DNA from: an uncultured Kangiella sp.
Lineage (GTDB): Bacteria; Pseudomonadota; Gammaproteobacteria; Enterobacterales; Kangiellaceae
DNA: 64,000 nt
Direction of reading: 5' to 3'
Assembly (NCBI GenBank): GCA_947498625.1
Contig: CANMKR010000002.1
Coordinates: 124,001 to 188,000, forward strand
Part shown: positions 19,311 to 28,928 of the stretch, piece after piece
Numbering within the stretch: position 1 is the first letter of the stretch
Layout of the letters: every line of letters begins with the position of its first letter
Program-made: the position numbers and the translations under genes
The notes under the pieces: generated by a model
What the model saw: the letters and a program-made list of their open reading frames with translations, nothing else
What the model was told of the DNA's origin: nothing
Database searches by the model: none

Positions 19311-20000
19311 TTACTGAGCAAGAAGGTAGCCCTGGCCACGGATGGTTTTGATGATGTAGGGAGTTTTGGGGTCATCGCCCAATTTTTTGCGTAACCTAGA
19401 AATTCGTAAATCAATGCTTCTATCCAAGCCATCATATTCGAGGCGGAAGGTTTTTTGATGTAACTCTTCCCGACTAATGATTTTTCCTGATTGCTCTGCG
19501 AGTAACCAAAGTAAGTTGTATTCGGCGGTGGTTAGGTGGACATTTGTGCCAGAAATTTTTACAGAACGACTTTTAGGGTCAATCGCCACCAGGCCTACTT
19601 GAACTTCTGAAGATTCGACTTGATTAGAGTCGTATTGTTCTACTCGACGTAATAAAGCTCGCAAATGAGCCAGTAGAACTCTTGGTTTAGTCGGTTTAGT
19701 TAGGTAATCATCGGCTCCGGTTTCTAATCCAACCACTTCATCAATGTCATTATCCATCGCCGTGAGCATCAAAATAGGTCCCTGAAAAAACTCACGTACC
19801 TGCCGGCATACTACCAGCCCGTCAACGCCAGGTAACATTACATCTAAGATAATGGCAAGTGGAGGAGAGGTTCGGACATATTCTATCGCATCAGCGCCAT
19901 TATCAATGATCTTAATTTCAAAATCATTGATCTGAAGAAAATCAGCAGTGAGCTCGGCTAATTTGTGGTCATCTTCTACTAACAATACAGTGTTGGACAT
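19311..20000 (-). CDS. OmpR-family response regulator, RstA-like
   Basis: A 229-residue regulator with an N-terminal receiver (about 4-117; phospho-acceptor Asp53, acidic pair Glu9-Asp10-Asp11) and a C-terminal winged-helix DNA-binding domain. The stretch YDGLDRSIDLRISRLRKKLGD is very close to RstA of E. coli. It heads the operon with the kinase gene and is divergent from the chalcone-isomerase-like/TonB gene, with 154 bases between the starts, so that gene is a candidate target. Confidence 0.92.
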   Translation of the reverse strand: MSNTVLLVEDDHKLAELTADFLQINDFEIKIIDNGADAIEYVRTSPPLAIILDVMLPGVDGLVVCRQVREFFQGPILMLTAMDNDIDEVVGLETGADDYLTKPTKPRVLLAHLRALLRRVEQYDSNQVESSEVQVGLVAIDPKSRSVKISGTNVHLTTAEYNLLWLLAEQSGKIISREELHQKTFRLEYDGLDRSIDLRISRLRKKLGDDPKTPYIIKTIRGQGYLLAQ

Positions 20001-20154
20001 ATTCTTATATTTTTAAAGGTTAATGTACATTTAAAAGCTATTAAAAACAGTAGCTTGAAGCTGATGATATATTACTTGCAATTAAAGGTATAGACCTTAA
20101 AATGACTTATGTAAATTTATATAACCTTAATAGAAATACTCAATTAATTACATA

Positions 20155-21396
20155 ATGAATAAAATATTATCTTTTAGCTTATCAGTTTTTCTGTTTTTGG
20201 CACTGCTGCCATCAACACTTCATTCGGCTGCAACTATTACCGTAGGTTCAGTGACATTGCAACTTAATGGCATTGCAATTCAAAGCGAGCTACGTAGTGA
20301 TTGGTTTATTAATGCTCTTTATCTGAGTAAAAAAAGCACCGACTCCCAATCTATATTGACCGATGTTAGCCCTAAACGTATGGAAATGAAAGTTTTGGCA
20401 GATACTTTATCTGGTCGACGTTTAAAAAGGTTTTGGGTTGAGCGTATAAGAAGTAATAACCAACCGAGTGAAGTTTTAGCTTTGGCTAAGCAAGTTAGAG
20501 ATTTTGCCAATGTAATGGGGCAAAACTTAGAAGCAAATGATGTGATAACGATTGATTTTGTTCCGGGACAAGCTACTCGAGTTACCATTAATGGTTCAGT
20601 GAATGCCGATTTATCTCCGGACTTATTTAATATGGTGTTAAAGAGTTGGGTAGGGGATTTACCTCCATCAAACGAATTTAAAGAAGCTATTTTAGGACAA
20701 ACTAACTTTGATACACTGTTAACACGCTATCAAGCTATCCAACCATCAGAGGCTAGAGTTGCGGTATTTGATAAAAAACTGCAAGAGCAAATTGCTTTAC
20801 AACAGCAAAAGGAAGAAGAGTCTCGCTTAGCAGAAGAGCGCAAAATTGCTCAAGAAAAAGCGGCTGAGGAGGCTCGTCAACGCCAGCTAGAGCTTGCAAA
20901 ACAAGAAGAAAAACAGTCCCAACTTGCGGCGCAAGTTAAAGCGCAAGAAGCGGAGCAAGAAAAGCAAAGGTTAGCTGAGGAGGCTAGAGCTGCCGAAGAA
21001 GCTGCAAATAAACCGCCAGTTGTAGAAATTCCTGCAGGCCCTTCGCCCGAAGAGATAGCTGCAATCGAGTCTAGTTATACCAATGCTATTAAAAGGCATT
21101 ATACTCCACAATTTGAGTATCCAATTAAAGCCTTAATGAAAAGGTATGGTAACTCTGTGTTTAATAGGCCTAAGAAAGGTAGAACCCATGGGGTTGTCGA
21201 AATCAATATAGAAGTTGATCGCGATGGTGATTTAGTCAGTGGTGGTGTTACTCGTTCTTCAGGTGAAAAGATATTAGATGAAGCCGTACAAAAAGCCTTA
21301 TTCGACTCTGTACCTTTTCCTTCGATGCCAAGTGAACTCAGTGATGAAACATTTAGCACAATATTATCTATAAATATACCTGCACCAACTTTTTAA
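20155..21396 (+). CDS. Chalcone-isomerase-like domain fused to TonB-like C-terminal domain
   Basis: A 413-residue exported protein with an unusual order of parts. Residues 1-25 are a hydrophobic signal or anchor; about 26-181 resemble the bacterial chalcone-isomerase-like domain, with FINALYLSKKS and IDFVPGQATRVTINGS; about 204-285 are a charged Gln/Glu/Ala/Lys coiled coil; PPVVEIPAGPSPEE is a short proline linker; about 300-413 look like a TonB C-terminal domain with GVVEINIEVDRDGDLVSGGVTRSSGEKILDEA. The chalcone-like fold in bacteria usually has no known catalysis. A role in energy coupling or envelope stress is inferred only. It is divergent from an RstAB-like system and ends in a strong terminator. 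Confidence 0.75.
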   Translation: MNKILSFSLSVFLFLALLPSTLHSAATITVGSVTLQLNGIAIQSELRSDWFINALYLSKKSTDSQSILTDVSPKRMEMKVLADTLSGRRLKRFWVERIRSNNQPSEVLALAKQVRDFANVMGQNLEANDVITIDFVPGQATRVTINGSVNADLSPDLFNMVLKSWVGDLPPSNEFKEAILGQTNFDTLLTRYQAIQPSEARVAVFDKKLQEQIALQQQKEEESRLAEERKIAQEKAAEEARQRQLELAKQEEKQSQLAAQVKAQEAEQEKQRLAEEARAAEEAANKPPVVEIPAGPSPEEIAAIESSYTNAIKRHYTPQFEYPIKALMKRYGNSVFNRPKKGRTHGVVEINIEVDRDGDLVSGGVTRSSGEKILDEAVQKALFDSVPFPSMPSELSDETFSTILSINIPAPTF

Positions 21397-21414
21397 CAAT
21401 AATTAGATTAATAT

Positions 21415-21443
21415 AAAGGGGCTAATTAGCCCCTTTAATTTTT
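21415..21443 (+). terminator. Rho-independent terminator after the TonB-fusion gene
   Basis: AAAGGGGCTAA and TTAGCCCCTTT (21415-21436) form a perfect 22-base palindrome followed by AATTTTT, 19 bases after the stop. The symmetrical stem with flanking A and T runs could also act on the other strand. Confidence 0.85.
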
Positions 21444-21461
21444 AAATAGAGAAGATTCAAA

Positions 21462-22571
21462 ATGCACATTAATCAAAACTTCGACAGTGGAAATATAATT
21501 GTCAAGTCCATTCAAAAAAATTCAGTTCAGCTAGAAATTCGCGATGATACAAATTCAGAATTTAAACAGTGGTTTCATTTTAATGCTAATGCTGAAGTAG
21601 GTAGTGACTTCAAATTTTCGATTTTAAATGCTGCAAACTGCTCCTATGAAAAGGGTTGGGAAGATTATCAAGTAGCCGCATCTTACGATGGTGACTATTG
21701 GTTTAGAATAGAAACCGCTTATGAAAATAAACAGCTGGTTTTTTCTCATAAGTTTGAAACTAATAGTGTTTATTTTGCATATTTTGCTCCTTATAGCTAT
21801 CAACGTCATCAAAAGTTGATTCATTCAGCGCAATGTGAAGCTAATTGCTCTCATCTAGTGTTAGGTGAAACCGTTGAAGGTCGAAATATTGACTTATTAT
21901 TAATTGGCGACTCGAAAAATAAACCAATTTGGATTACTGCCCGCCAGCATCCTGGTGAAACTATGGCTGAATGGTGTGCTGAAGGCATGATTGAGCAGTT
22001 GCTTGATGAAGATAATGCGATAGCACAAAAATTATTAAAGTCTTATTGCTTTTATATTGTTCCAAATATGAACCCAGATGGTTCTGTGCATGGTAATTTG
22101 CGTTCTAATTTTGCTGGCGCAAACCTTAATCGTGAATGGCAAGAACCGTCTAAAGAAAGAAGCCCAGAAGTTTTTTATGTTCGCGCAATGATGCAAAAAA
22201 CAGGTGTGGAAGCTTACTTGGATTTGCATGGAGATGAAGGCTTGCCTTATATCTTTGTGGCCGGAAGTGAGGGTAATCCCAGTTATACTGATACAATCAA
22301 ACACTTAGAAGCCAGTTTCTCCGATAACTTAAAAGCTATAAACCCTGATTTTCAAACAGACTATGGCTATCCGAAAGACGAGCCAGGCCAATCCAATTTA
22401 ACTATTGCCAGTAATTGGGTAGGTGAAAATTTTGACTGTTTAGCTTTAACTTTAGAAATGCCCTTTAAAGATAATGCTAATTTGCCGAACAAAGAAACAG
22501 GTTGGTCTCCATCTCGAAGTTATATACTGGGAGGCTCATTGTTAACGGCACTTTATCAAACGTTAAACTAA
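21462..22571 (+). CDS. M14 metallocarboxypeptidase, cytosolic carboxypeptidase type
   Basis: A 369-residue zinc carboxypeptidase. The first 115 residues form a beta-rich N-terminal domain of the kind found in cytosolic carboxypeptidases; the catalytic domain follows. Zinc ligands are His163 and Glu166 (HPGETMAEW) and His256 (DLHGDE); MNPDG, GANLNREW and the catalytic Glu332 in LTLEMPF are all present. No signal peptide, so it acts in the cytoplasm, presumably removing C-terminal amino acids from peptides. It is 10 bases upstream of a saccharopine dehydrogenase gene and probably co-transcribed with it. Confidence 0.9.
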   Translation: MHINQNFDSGNIIVKSIQKNSVQLEIRDDTNSEFKQWFHFNANAEVGSDFKFSILNAANCSYEKGWEDYQVAASYDGDYWFRIETAYENKQLVFSHKFETNSVYFAYFAPYSYQRHQKLIHSAQCEANCSHLVLGETVEGRNIDLLLIGDSKNKPIWITARQHPGETMAEWCAEGMIEQLLDEDNAIAQKLLKSYCFYIVPNMNPDGSVHGNLRSNFAGANLNREWQEPSKERSPEVFYVRAMMQKTGVEAYLDLHGDEGLPYIFVAGSEGNPSYTDTIKHLEASFSDNLKAINPDFQTDYGYPKDEPGQSNLTIASNWVGENFDCLALTLEMPFKDNANLPNKETGWSPSRSYILGGSLLTALYQTLN

Positions 22572-22581
22572 AGAATTTATT

Positions 22582-23913
22582 ATGAAGAAAATTTTAGTAT
22601 TAGGTGCTGGCTTTGTTGCAGAACCATTGGTTGAATTTTTAAAGCGACGTACTGAAAATGATATTACCATAGCGAGCTATTTATTGTCTGAGGCAGAAGA
22701 ATTAGCCAAAAATTTTGATTCTGTAAAATACCTTCAACTTGATGTGTCAAATCAAGCATTAGTTCAAGACGCTCTAGTTGGTTTTGATTTAGTTGTGAGT
22801 TTGGTGCCAGCACCATTTCATCCAACTATTGCAAAGGCTGCTATTCAGGCTAAAGTTAATATGATTACTGCTAGTTATGAATCTGAAGAGATGAAGAGCC
22901 TTGCCAAGGATATTAAAGAAGCCGGTATAACTGTATTGAATGAAATAGGCTTAGATCCCGGTATCGATCACTTATCCGCAATGAAAATCATCGACCAGGC
23001 CCACGACAAGGGTGAAAAAGTCTCTAGCTTTGTTTCCTGGTGTGGTGGTCTTCCAGCGCCTGACTCAAATAATAATCCATTAGGCTATAAGTTTTCTTGG
23101 GCGCCTCGCGGTGTTCTTATGGCTTTGTTAAATGAAGCTAAATATTTAAACAATAACAACCCAATTACTATTTCTTCAGACCAGCTGATGAGCTGGACCA
23201 AACCTTTAAGCATTACGGGTCTAGAGTTAGAAGGATATCCAAATCGTGAGTCTATAAGTTATAAAGGCGTTTATGGGATCGAAGAAGCAAAAACTATTTT
23301 AAGAGGCACTTTAAGATATCAGGGTTTTAGTGAAATTATTCAAGCAGCTCATAAGCTTGGATTACTTTCTTTAAATGCTATAGACGTGTCAGAACAGTCT
23401 TGGAGCGATTTTTTAGTAACTATCAATGAAGGCGCTTCTATCGAGAGTTTGCAAGAGTCAATTAGTCAAGACGCTTTAGCAGCACTGGAATGGCTTGATT
23501 GTTTTTCTGACAAGGCGATCACAGTCAAAGCAACGCCAATGGATGTTTTTTGCGAGCTGTTAGTTGAGAAATTGCAGTATTTAGATAATGAAAGCGATAT
23601 GGTTATCTTGCAGCATAAATTTGTCATCGAAAAAGAGTCAGGTGAAGAATACTTTATTAGCTCGACCTTAAGGGCCGAGGGTGATGCTTCAGGCTACTCA
23701 GCGATGTCAAAAACGGTAGCTTATCCGGCAGCTATCGCAAGTCAACTTATGCTAGATTGCAGCTACACTCGTAAAGGGTTGCAATTACCAGTTACAAAAG
23801 ATATTTACGAGCCAATATTAGCGCAGTTATGTAAAGAGGGAATTAGGTGCGAAGAGAAAATCTTTGCGCAAAATGAAGTCAGTAATGACGTTTTTCTTTC
23901 TGAATTAATCTAA
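22582..23913 (+). CDS. Saccharopine dehydrogenase (Lys9-like)
   Basis: A 443-residue protein with an N-terminal Rossmann fold (VLGAGFVAEPL) and the saccharopine reductase body: LVVSLVPAPFHPTIAKAAI, NEIGLDPGIDHLSAMKII and SWCGGLPAPDSNNNPLGYKFSWAPRG match the NADP-dependent glutamate-forming enzymes of lysine metabolism. In bacteria such proteins may take part in lysine breakdown through saccharopine. The partner lysine-ketoglutarate reductase is not in this window. The gene follows the M14 carboxypeptidase closely, which would fit a peptide or lysine catabolic role. Confidence 0.85.
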   Translation: MKKILVLGAGFVAEPLVEFLKRRTENDITIASYLLSEAEELAKNFDSVKYLQLDVSNQALVQDALVGFDLVVSLVPAPFHPTIAKAAIQAKVNMITASYESEEMKSLAKDIKEAGITVLNEIGLDPGIDHLSAMKIIDQAHDKGEKVSSFVSWCGGLPAPDSNNNPLGYKFSWAPRGVLMALLNEAKYLNNNNPITISSDQLMSWTKPLSITGLELEGYPNRESISYKGVYGIEEAKTILRGTLRYQGFSEIIQAAHKLGLLSLNAIDVSEQSWSDFLVTINEGASIESLQESISQDALAALEWLDCFSDKAITVKATPMDVFCELLVEKLQYLDNESDMVILQHKFVIEKESGEEYFISSTLRAEGDASGYSAMSKTVAYPAAIASQLMLDCSYTRKGLQLPVTKDIYEPILAQLCKEGIRCEEKIFAQNEVSNDVFLSELI

Positions 23914-23917
23914 TCAT

Positions 23918-26020
23918 TTACGGCATTATTGTTAACTGCTGACGCAAGAAGTATAAAGCTTCGGGCAATAGCTCCGCCTCGTTAGTTGAAAAAAGCAAAG
24001 GTAAGTTATTGCTATTATGGTTTTGGACTTTTGACAAGTATTGCATGTTGTCGCTTAGATGACTTTGACTAAATACAAATAATGCAGGGTATGTTTTTTT
24101 GTTAATATTATAAAAAGGATCTATGGATAGTAGCTGTTCCAAAGAACTTTTATTATTCACTTCTCCATATTCATCCTGCCAATTCTTTTGTAAGGGTTTG
24201 GCTTGTGAGTATTCTACTAACTTAAAATAACCATCCATAAATAGAGCAGAAGAAAACTTAGATTTTCGATTATTGATAGCTTGCGCGATGGTAGAACTAT
24301 TATAATGATCGCCTAGAACTGCCAATTGATCACTTGATGTATAATTCTTATCTAATAACCAGTTTTGCGCGGCAAGTAAATCTTCTATGGCTTTATTCTT
24401 TTTGTTATTAATTGCGGACCTGTGCCAATTTTTGCCGTAGGTGCCGCCACCGCGAATATGAGCAATAGCAATGGTTCCTCCTATATCTAAGAAAGCCTCC
24501 AACAAAGCTGAGTGATGATAATCATCATCTAATCCAAAACCATGGTTGGTGATTAATAAAACTGGTTGATCTTTAGCGATCTTTTCCTTTGCTAATAAGC
24601 TTATCGGTATTCTGCTGGAATCTTCACTGCGATAGAAGCTTAATTGATGCGCATAGCGAGGCTTATTGCTTTCGTTAAAGCCGCCTGGCAAATCGTTATT
24701 ATTAAAAATAGTGATTAAATTATTATCTTTAATTTCTAGAGGGCTAGCAGTTTGATTAAAGCTTTCAAGAGTTAAAAGTTGGCTTTTATTGTTTATTTTG
24801 GATTTAGTAAAATGTATCTCGGAATAGGGTGGCGAGACGATAGGCGCTTTATTTTTGCCATATTGTTTGGATGAAAATAATTTGCTTTGCCCATTATCCC
24901 GATAGTGTAGCAGCCATTGATTGTCTAAATAGCGAGCATCAATTAATACAGCGTTAGTTTGAGCGATAACTTCTTTCCAATAACGCCTTTGTGGCTTATT
25001 TAAATCGATACTGATAATTCTATTTCGAGAGGCAGCCAAGTCAGTAAGGAAATAAAGATTACCGTCATTTGAGCCAACCAGTTCGAGTTCGGCTTTTGAT
25101 GAAAAAAGGATCTCTGAGGTTTCAGCAAATTTATCAAGTCCATTGATAACCCATGCTTTTTTCTCTCTGGTATTTGTGTTTTTGGCTGAAATAAAGATTT
25201 TCGTATCATTAAAAATTAAATGGGCTTCTAGCTTGCTCCACTCAGTTATTTGCTCATCTTCTTTAGGTTGATCTGCCAGATTAAATAAAGTTTCTTGTTG
25301 GTGTCCAAACACATCAGTTATAGACACATTATTGTTACTAACGAAAATAAATTGATTATCATTGACCCAAGATAATTGGGTTTTATGGGTGGTAACAGGC
25401 AGCGACAATGATAAAAAACTATTTGTAAAAGTATCGAATAGTCGCCACTTAAAGTTGCTCACTTGTTTTTCAAGAATGCCAACAAATCTGCCAGAGTGTG
25501 ATAGCGACATAGAGATAATTTTTTTATCTTGCGGAATGTCTAAATCGGTATTGGTTAACTCATGAGTGACTTTATTATATAAACTGAATTGCCAGTTATT
25601 TTTATTGTTTGCTCTATCTAGGCGGATTAAGTAATAGAAATAGTGTCGCATATCAACAAATGGGAAGCTAACATGTTTTTTTGCTGCTAGTTTGGTTTTT
25701 AGTTGTTGGAATTCTTTACTATCAAAATATTCTTGGCTTTTATTTTCTTGGATTTCCAACCATTCTTGGGTTGCTTCAGAATTACTATCTTCTAACCACT
25801 GGTATTTATTTTCTAGTATTTTTCCATACAGTTGATAGCTATAGTCGATTTCAGGGTATTTGATGGATTCAGCGGTGTTAGTACTAGTGTTAGGTTCGGG
25901 TTTATCCTCTGCGCAGGCTATTAATAGAAAAACTAAGGCTGTACAAATGCTTGCAGAGAAATAGTTATTAGACACTAGCTGAGAAAATTCCAATGTTCGA
26001 TTGAGCTTGCAAATAATCAT
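23918..26020 (-). CDS. Prolyl-oligopeptidase-like lipoprotein, catalytic residues lost
   Basis: A 700-residue member of the S9A fold with lipobox LIAC (Cys36), so predicted to be a lipoprotein. The beta-propeller (about 80-430) and the alpha/beta-hydrolase part with HIRGGGTYGKNWHRSA are clear. The active-site motif GGSNGG is replaced: residues 570-576 read GDHYNSS, with His572 where the nucleophile serine should be. The Asp position reads SHLSD (DHDDR in the family), and no histidine is found near the expected C-terminal site. It is thus a pseudopeptidase by sequence; a binding role is inferred. The frame is intact over its full length, so it is not simple decay. Confidence 0.85.
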   Translation of the reverse strand: MIICKLNRTLEFSQLVSNNYFSASICTALVFLLIACAEDKPEPNTSTNTAESIKYPEIDYSYQLYGKILENKYQWLEDSNSEATQEWLEIQENKSQEYFDSKEFQQLKTKLAAKKHVSFPFVDMRHYFYYLIRLDRANNKNNWQFSLYNKVTHELTNTDLDIPQDKKIISMSLSHSGRFVGILEKQVSNFKWRLFDTFTNSFLSLSLPVTTHKTQLSWVNDNQFIFVSNNNVSITDVFGHQQETLFNLADQPKEDEQITEWSKLEAHLIFNDTKIFISAKNTNTREKKAWVINGLDKFAETSEILFSSKAELELVGSNDGNLYFLTDLAASRNRIISIDLNKPQRRYWKEVIAQTNAVLIDARYLDNQWLLHYRDNGQSKLFSSKQYGKNKAPIVSPPYSEIHFTKSKINNKSQLLTLESFNQTASPLEIKDNNLITIFNNNDLPGGFNESNKPRYAHQLSFYRSEDSSRIPISLLAKEKIAKDQPVLLITNHGFGLDDDYHHSALLEAFLDIGGTIAIAHIRGGGTYGKNWHRSAINNKKNKAIEDLLAAQNWLLDKNYTSSDQLAVLGDHYNSSTIAQAINNRKSKFSSALFMDGYFKLVEYSQAKPLQKNWQDEYGEVNNKSSLEQLLSIDPFYNINKKTYPALFVFSQSHLSDNMQYLSKVQNHNSNNLPLLFSTNEAELLPEALYFLRQQLTIMP

Positions 26021-26109
26021 ACGCTACATAATGTTAGAATAAAATTGTTTTATACTTTTACGAATAAGAATATACTCATAGGACTATTAATAAAGCGCCA
26101 ATCCTGTAA

Positions 26110-27141
26110 ATGAATACAGCCAATGTTCCAATTATTGATATAGATATACCTTTCCCAAAACCGCCACAGGTCCTAACACCGTTACAAAAATCTGCTTATC
26201 AGGAAAAAATAATAGCTCTGCTAAAAAAGCATAATGCGGTTTTAATTGCGCACTATTATACCGATCCTGAAATTCAAGCTTTGGCAGAAGAAACCGGCGG
26301 TTTTGTTGGTGATTCCTTGGAAATGGCAAAATTTGGAGCCAACCATTCGGCGGATACTATTATCATCGCCGGGGTGAAATTTATGGGAGAGACAGCAAAA
26401 ATCTTAGGCCCGGAAAAGCGTGTTTTAATGCCTACTTTAGAGGCCACCTGCTCCTTAGATTTAGGTTGTCCAATTGAAGCATTTGATGATTTTTGTAATC
26501 AGCATCCTGATCGTACAGTTGTTGTTTACGCCAATACTTCTGCTGCCGTAAAAGCAAGGGCTGATTGGGTAGTGACTTCCAGTATTGCGGTTGATGTTAT
26601 TGAGTATTTACAAGGTGAAGGTGAAAAAATCATTTGGGGACCCGATAAACATCTAGGGCGCTATATTCAAAATAAAACCGGCGCAGATATGTTATTGTGG
26701 CAGGGCGCTTGTATTGTGCATGATGAGTTTAAATTCCAAGGGTTAGAAAAAGCTAAGTCACTTTACCCGGACGCTGCGGTACTAGTCCATCCTGAATCAC
26801 CGCAAAAAGTAGTTGATTTGGCCGATATAGTAGGCTCAACTTCTCAATTGATTAAAGCGGCTAAAGAATTACCACAAAAACAAATGATTGTTGCTACTGA
26901 CAAAGGTATCTTTTTTAAGATGCAACAAGCTGCGCCTGATAAAGAGCTTATTATAGCTCCTACCGCAGGCGAGGGGGCAACCTGTCGAAGCTGTGCCCAT
27001 TGCCCTTGGATGAAAATGAATGGGTTGCAGCTACTATCGAATGTTTTTGAAAACAATGGAAATGAAATTTTTGTAGATGAAGATTTGAGTAAAAAGGCCT
27101 TGGCGCCACTCACTCGTATGGTCAACTTTGTTAATCAATAA
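26110..27141 (+). CDS. nadA: Quinolinate synthase
   Basis: Condenses iminoaspartate and dihydroxyacetone phosphate to quinolinate in NAD synthesis, with a [4Fe-4S] cluster. Cluster cysteines are visible in [18 protein letters not shown] and [12 protein letters not shown], in the spacing of E. coli NadA (Cys113, 200, 297). Length 343 against 347 in E. coli. Substrate motifs [10 protein letters not shown] and [10 protein letters not shown] are present. It is divergent from the S9-like gene and followed by a PilZ-motif gene 71 bases later. Confidence 0.97.
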   Translation: MNTANVPIIDIDIPFPKPPQVLTPLQKSAYQEKIIALLKKHNAVLIAHYYTDPEIQALAEETGGFVGDSLEMAKFGANHSADTIIIAGVKFMGETAKILGPEKRVLMPTLEATCSLDLGCPIEAFDDFCNQHPDRTVVVYANTSAAVKARADWVVTSSIAVDVIEYLQGEGEKIIWGPDKHLGRYIQNKTGADMLLWQGACIVHDEFKFQGLEKAKSLYPDAAVLVHPESPQKVVDLADIVGSTSQLIKAAKELPQKQMIVATDKGIFFKMQQAAPDKELIIAPTAGEGATCRSCAHCPWMKMNGLQLLSNVFENNGNEIFVDEDLSKKALAPLTRMVNFVNQ

Positions 27142-27212
27142 TAACAAAGCCTTCAAAGTTGATATTAATAGATATATTTAAAATAGAAATATAACTCCAT
27201 ATAGCGCATAAC

Positions 27213-28775
27213 ATGAATAAAAAGTTAGACTTAAGCTTCCCAGAAGTATTAGAAGGTCAACAATTCCTTACGGAAACTGAACCTGGGCGTTTGAAATCGA
27301 TTCTTGCAATCAGTGACTCTCAAACGATCAAAGCTGAAATATTAAAAACCAAAAAAATTGTCTTTGACCTGAATCGTTGTGAATTACCACTGTCTGATGC
27401 ATTGACTATTATAAAAATATTACATAATAAATATTCTAATATAAGTAATATGATTAGAGATTATTCGGATGATGCAATTCTAATAAATAAAGACGTCGAT
27501 ATTCACCTGCATCAACTTACCAGAGAAATGACTCATGCTACTAAGCAGTGTGTAGTTAAATTAGAAAGCAATAATAAATGGGTTTTTGGATTGCCCAAAA
27601 AATTAGCTTCTGCAATAAACTTGGCCATTCATTATCTGACCTTGTTTAAACTAGAACACTATCAATTTGATAAATCTCTGCCAAGCTATTTATGGAAAGA
27701 ATTATTTCAACTCTACCAGTTTGCAGAGGTTAATAAACTTACAGAAATAAGTGTAAAGGATGATCCTACTAATATTATTAGAGTATCAAAATGTATAAAG
27801 TCTTCATTTTGTAGGACAGCATTAATGGCTTCAATGGAGCCCTATACTTTAAATCGAGAAGAAAGTTGGAATACTTTTTGCTACTTAGATAATTTAGTGA
27901 CAGAAATAAAACTAACAAAAGATAAAAATATCCCAAACAAAAGTAGCTCTTTTGCATTTAATTATGCAAAGGCTTATCGACCAGAACAAGTTCATGAGAA
28001 TCATAAACATGATGAAAACTCACGATATTTGAATATGTTAGGTTTTACTTCGAAAATAAAGCAAGAGCTCAGTATATTCAATGCTAGTAAACCTTTAAAT
28101 TATCAGTTTTTAACGCCTAACAACAAAGCTATGCATGAAAAGCTGTTGCAGATGGTTTACCGCTATTCAATGAAGTATATCGCTAGAGCAAGTGATCGTT
28201 ACCCTGTGGATGTTGAGGCTAAAGCTATATGGGGTTTTGATGATATAAAAGCCTTAATTAACAGTGAGTTACAACTAGACTCTTACCCAAGCTCTGATGC
28301 TTTTGAAAGCGCTATGAAAGATTGCCGGTCTGGGCTGCCAACTGACTGGCAAGCAGTGAATCAAAGTCTAGGTGGTTCTTGTATAGAGGAGCACCAGCAT
28401 AAACATCTTGTTATTAAAAATGCGACTCCGATGGTAATAGCCCTTAATTCTCCGGGTAAGCGAGGGGCGTGGCGATTTGCTATAAGTCGATGGCATAAAG
28501 CGGAGCAATCGGATAATAAGGTTGGTTTGCAATATATAAATGGGGCTATTCAGGTGGTTAAGTCTAGTAACAAGGAGCTTGGCACTTTGATAATGATTGG
28601 TCCAGATCCAAACCATCAGCATTTCTTATTTACTCGTAGAGATCAGCTAAAAGCGGTTAAAAATATGATTATTGAAGTCGAAAACACAAAGTTTTTGGTT
28701 AGCAATAAAGGTATCTTAGCTTGTGAGAATGCCGATTTAGTCAAAATTGAAATTGTTAAAAAATCTGCTAAATAG
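27213..28775 (+). CDS. PilZ-motif protein, paralogue 2
   Basis: A 520-residue homologue of the protein at 7592-9166, co-linear over its whole length. Shared blocks are LNRC, SYLWKELFQLYQFAE, the RxxxR motif at 325-329 (RASDR) followed by YP and IWG, NQSLGG at 383-388 as (D/N)xSxxG, then WRFAISRW and GLQYINGAIQVV. The N-terminal 300 residues are mainly helical. No signal peptide or membrane segment. A c-di-GMP receptor role is inferred from the motif pair. It follows nadA and precedes the 4.5S RNA gene; nothing links it to either. Lys and Asn are frequent, in line with a local low-GC composition. Confidence 0.6.
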   Translation: MNKKLDLSFPEVLEGQQFLTETEPGRLKSILAISDSQTIKAEILKTKKIVFDLNRCELPLSDALTIIKILHNKYSNISNMIRDYSDDAILINKDVDIHLHQLTREMTHATKQCVVKLESNNKWVFGLPKKLASAINLAIHYLTLFKLEHYQFDKSLPSYLWKELFQLYQFAEVNKLTEISVKDDPTNIIRVSKCIKSSFCRTALMASMEPYTLNREESWNTFCYLDNLVTEIKLTKDKNIPNKSSSFAFNYAKAYRPEQVHENHKHDENSRYLNMLGFTSKIKQELSIFNASKPLNYQFLTPNNKAMHEKLLQMVYRYSMKYIARASDRYPVDVEAKAIWGFDDIKALINSELQLDSYPSSDAFESAMKDCRSGLPTDWQAVNQSLGGSCIEEHQHKHLVIKNATPMVIALNSPGKRGAWRFAISRWHKAEQSDNKVGLQYINGAIQVVKSSNKELGTLIMIGPDPNHQHFLFTRRDQLKAVKNMIIEVENTKFLVSNKGILACENADLVKIEIVKKSAK

Positions 28776-28788
28776 CTCTAATTAAGCC

Positions 28789-28817
28789 TTTACTTAATAA
28801 TCGCTTTTGTTGGATAA
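28789..28817 (+). promoter_or_regulatory. Promoter of the 4.5S RNA gene
   Basis: TTTACT at 28789-28794 (four of six to TTGACA) and GATAAT at 28812-28817 (five of six to TATAAT) are 17 bases apart, and the RNA 5' end is expected just downstream. Confidence 0.6.
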
Positions 28818-28819
28818 TG

Positions 28820-28928
<109 letters not shown>

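Noticed and set aside
27122-27162. Inverted repeat TCAACTTTG/CAAAGTTGA at the end of nadA
   Set aside because: The loop is 23 bases and there is no T run; it overlaps the coding end, so chance is likely.
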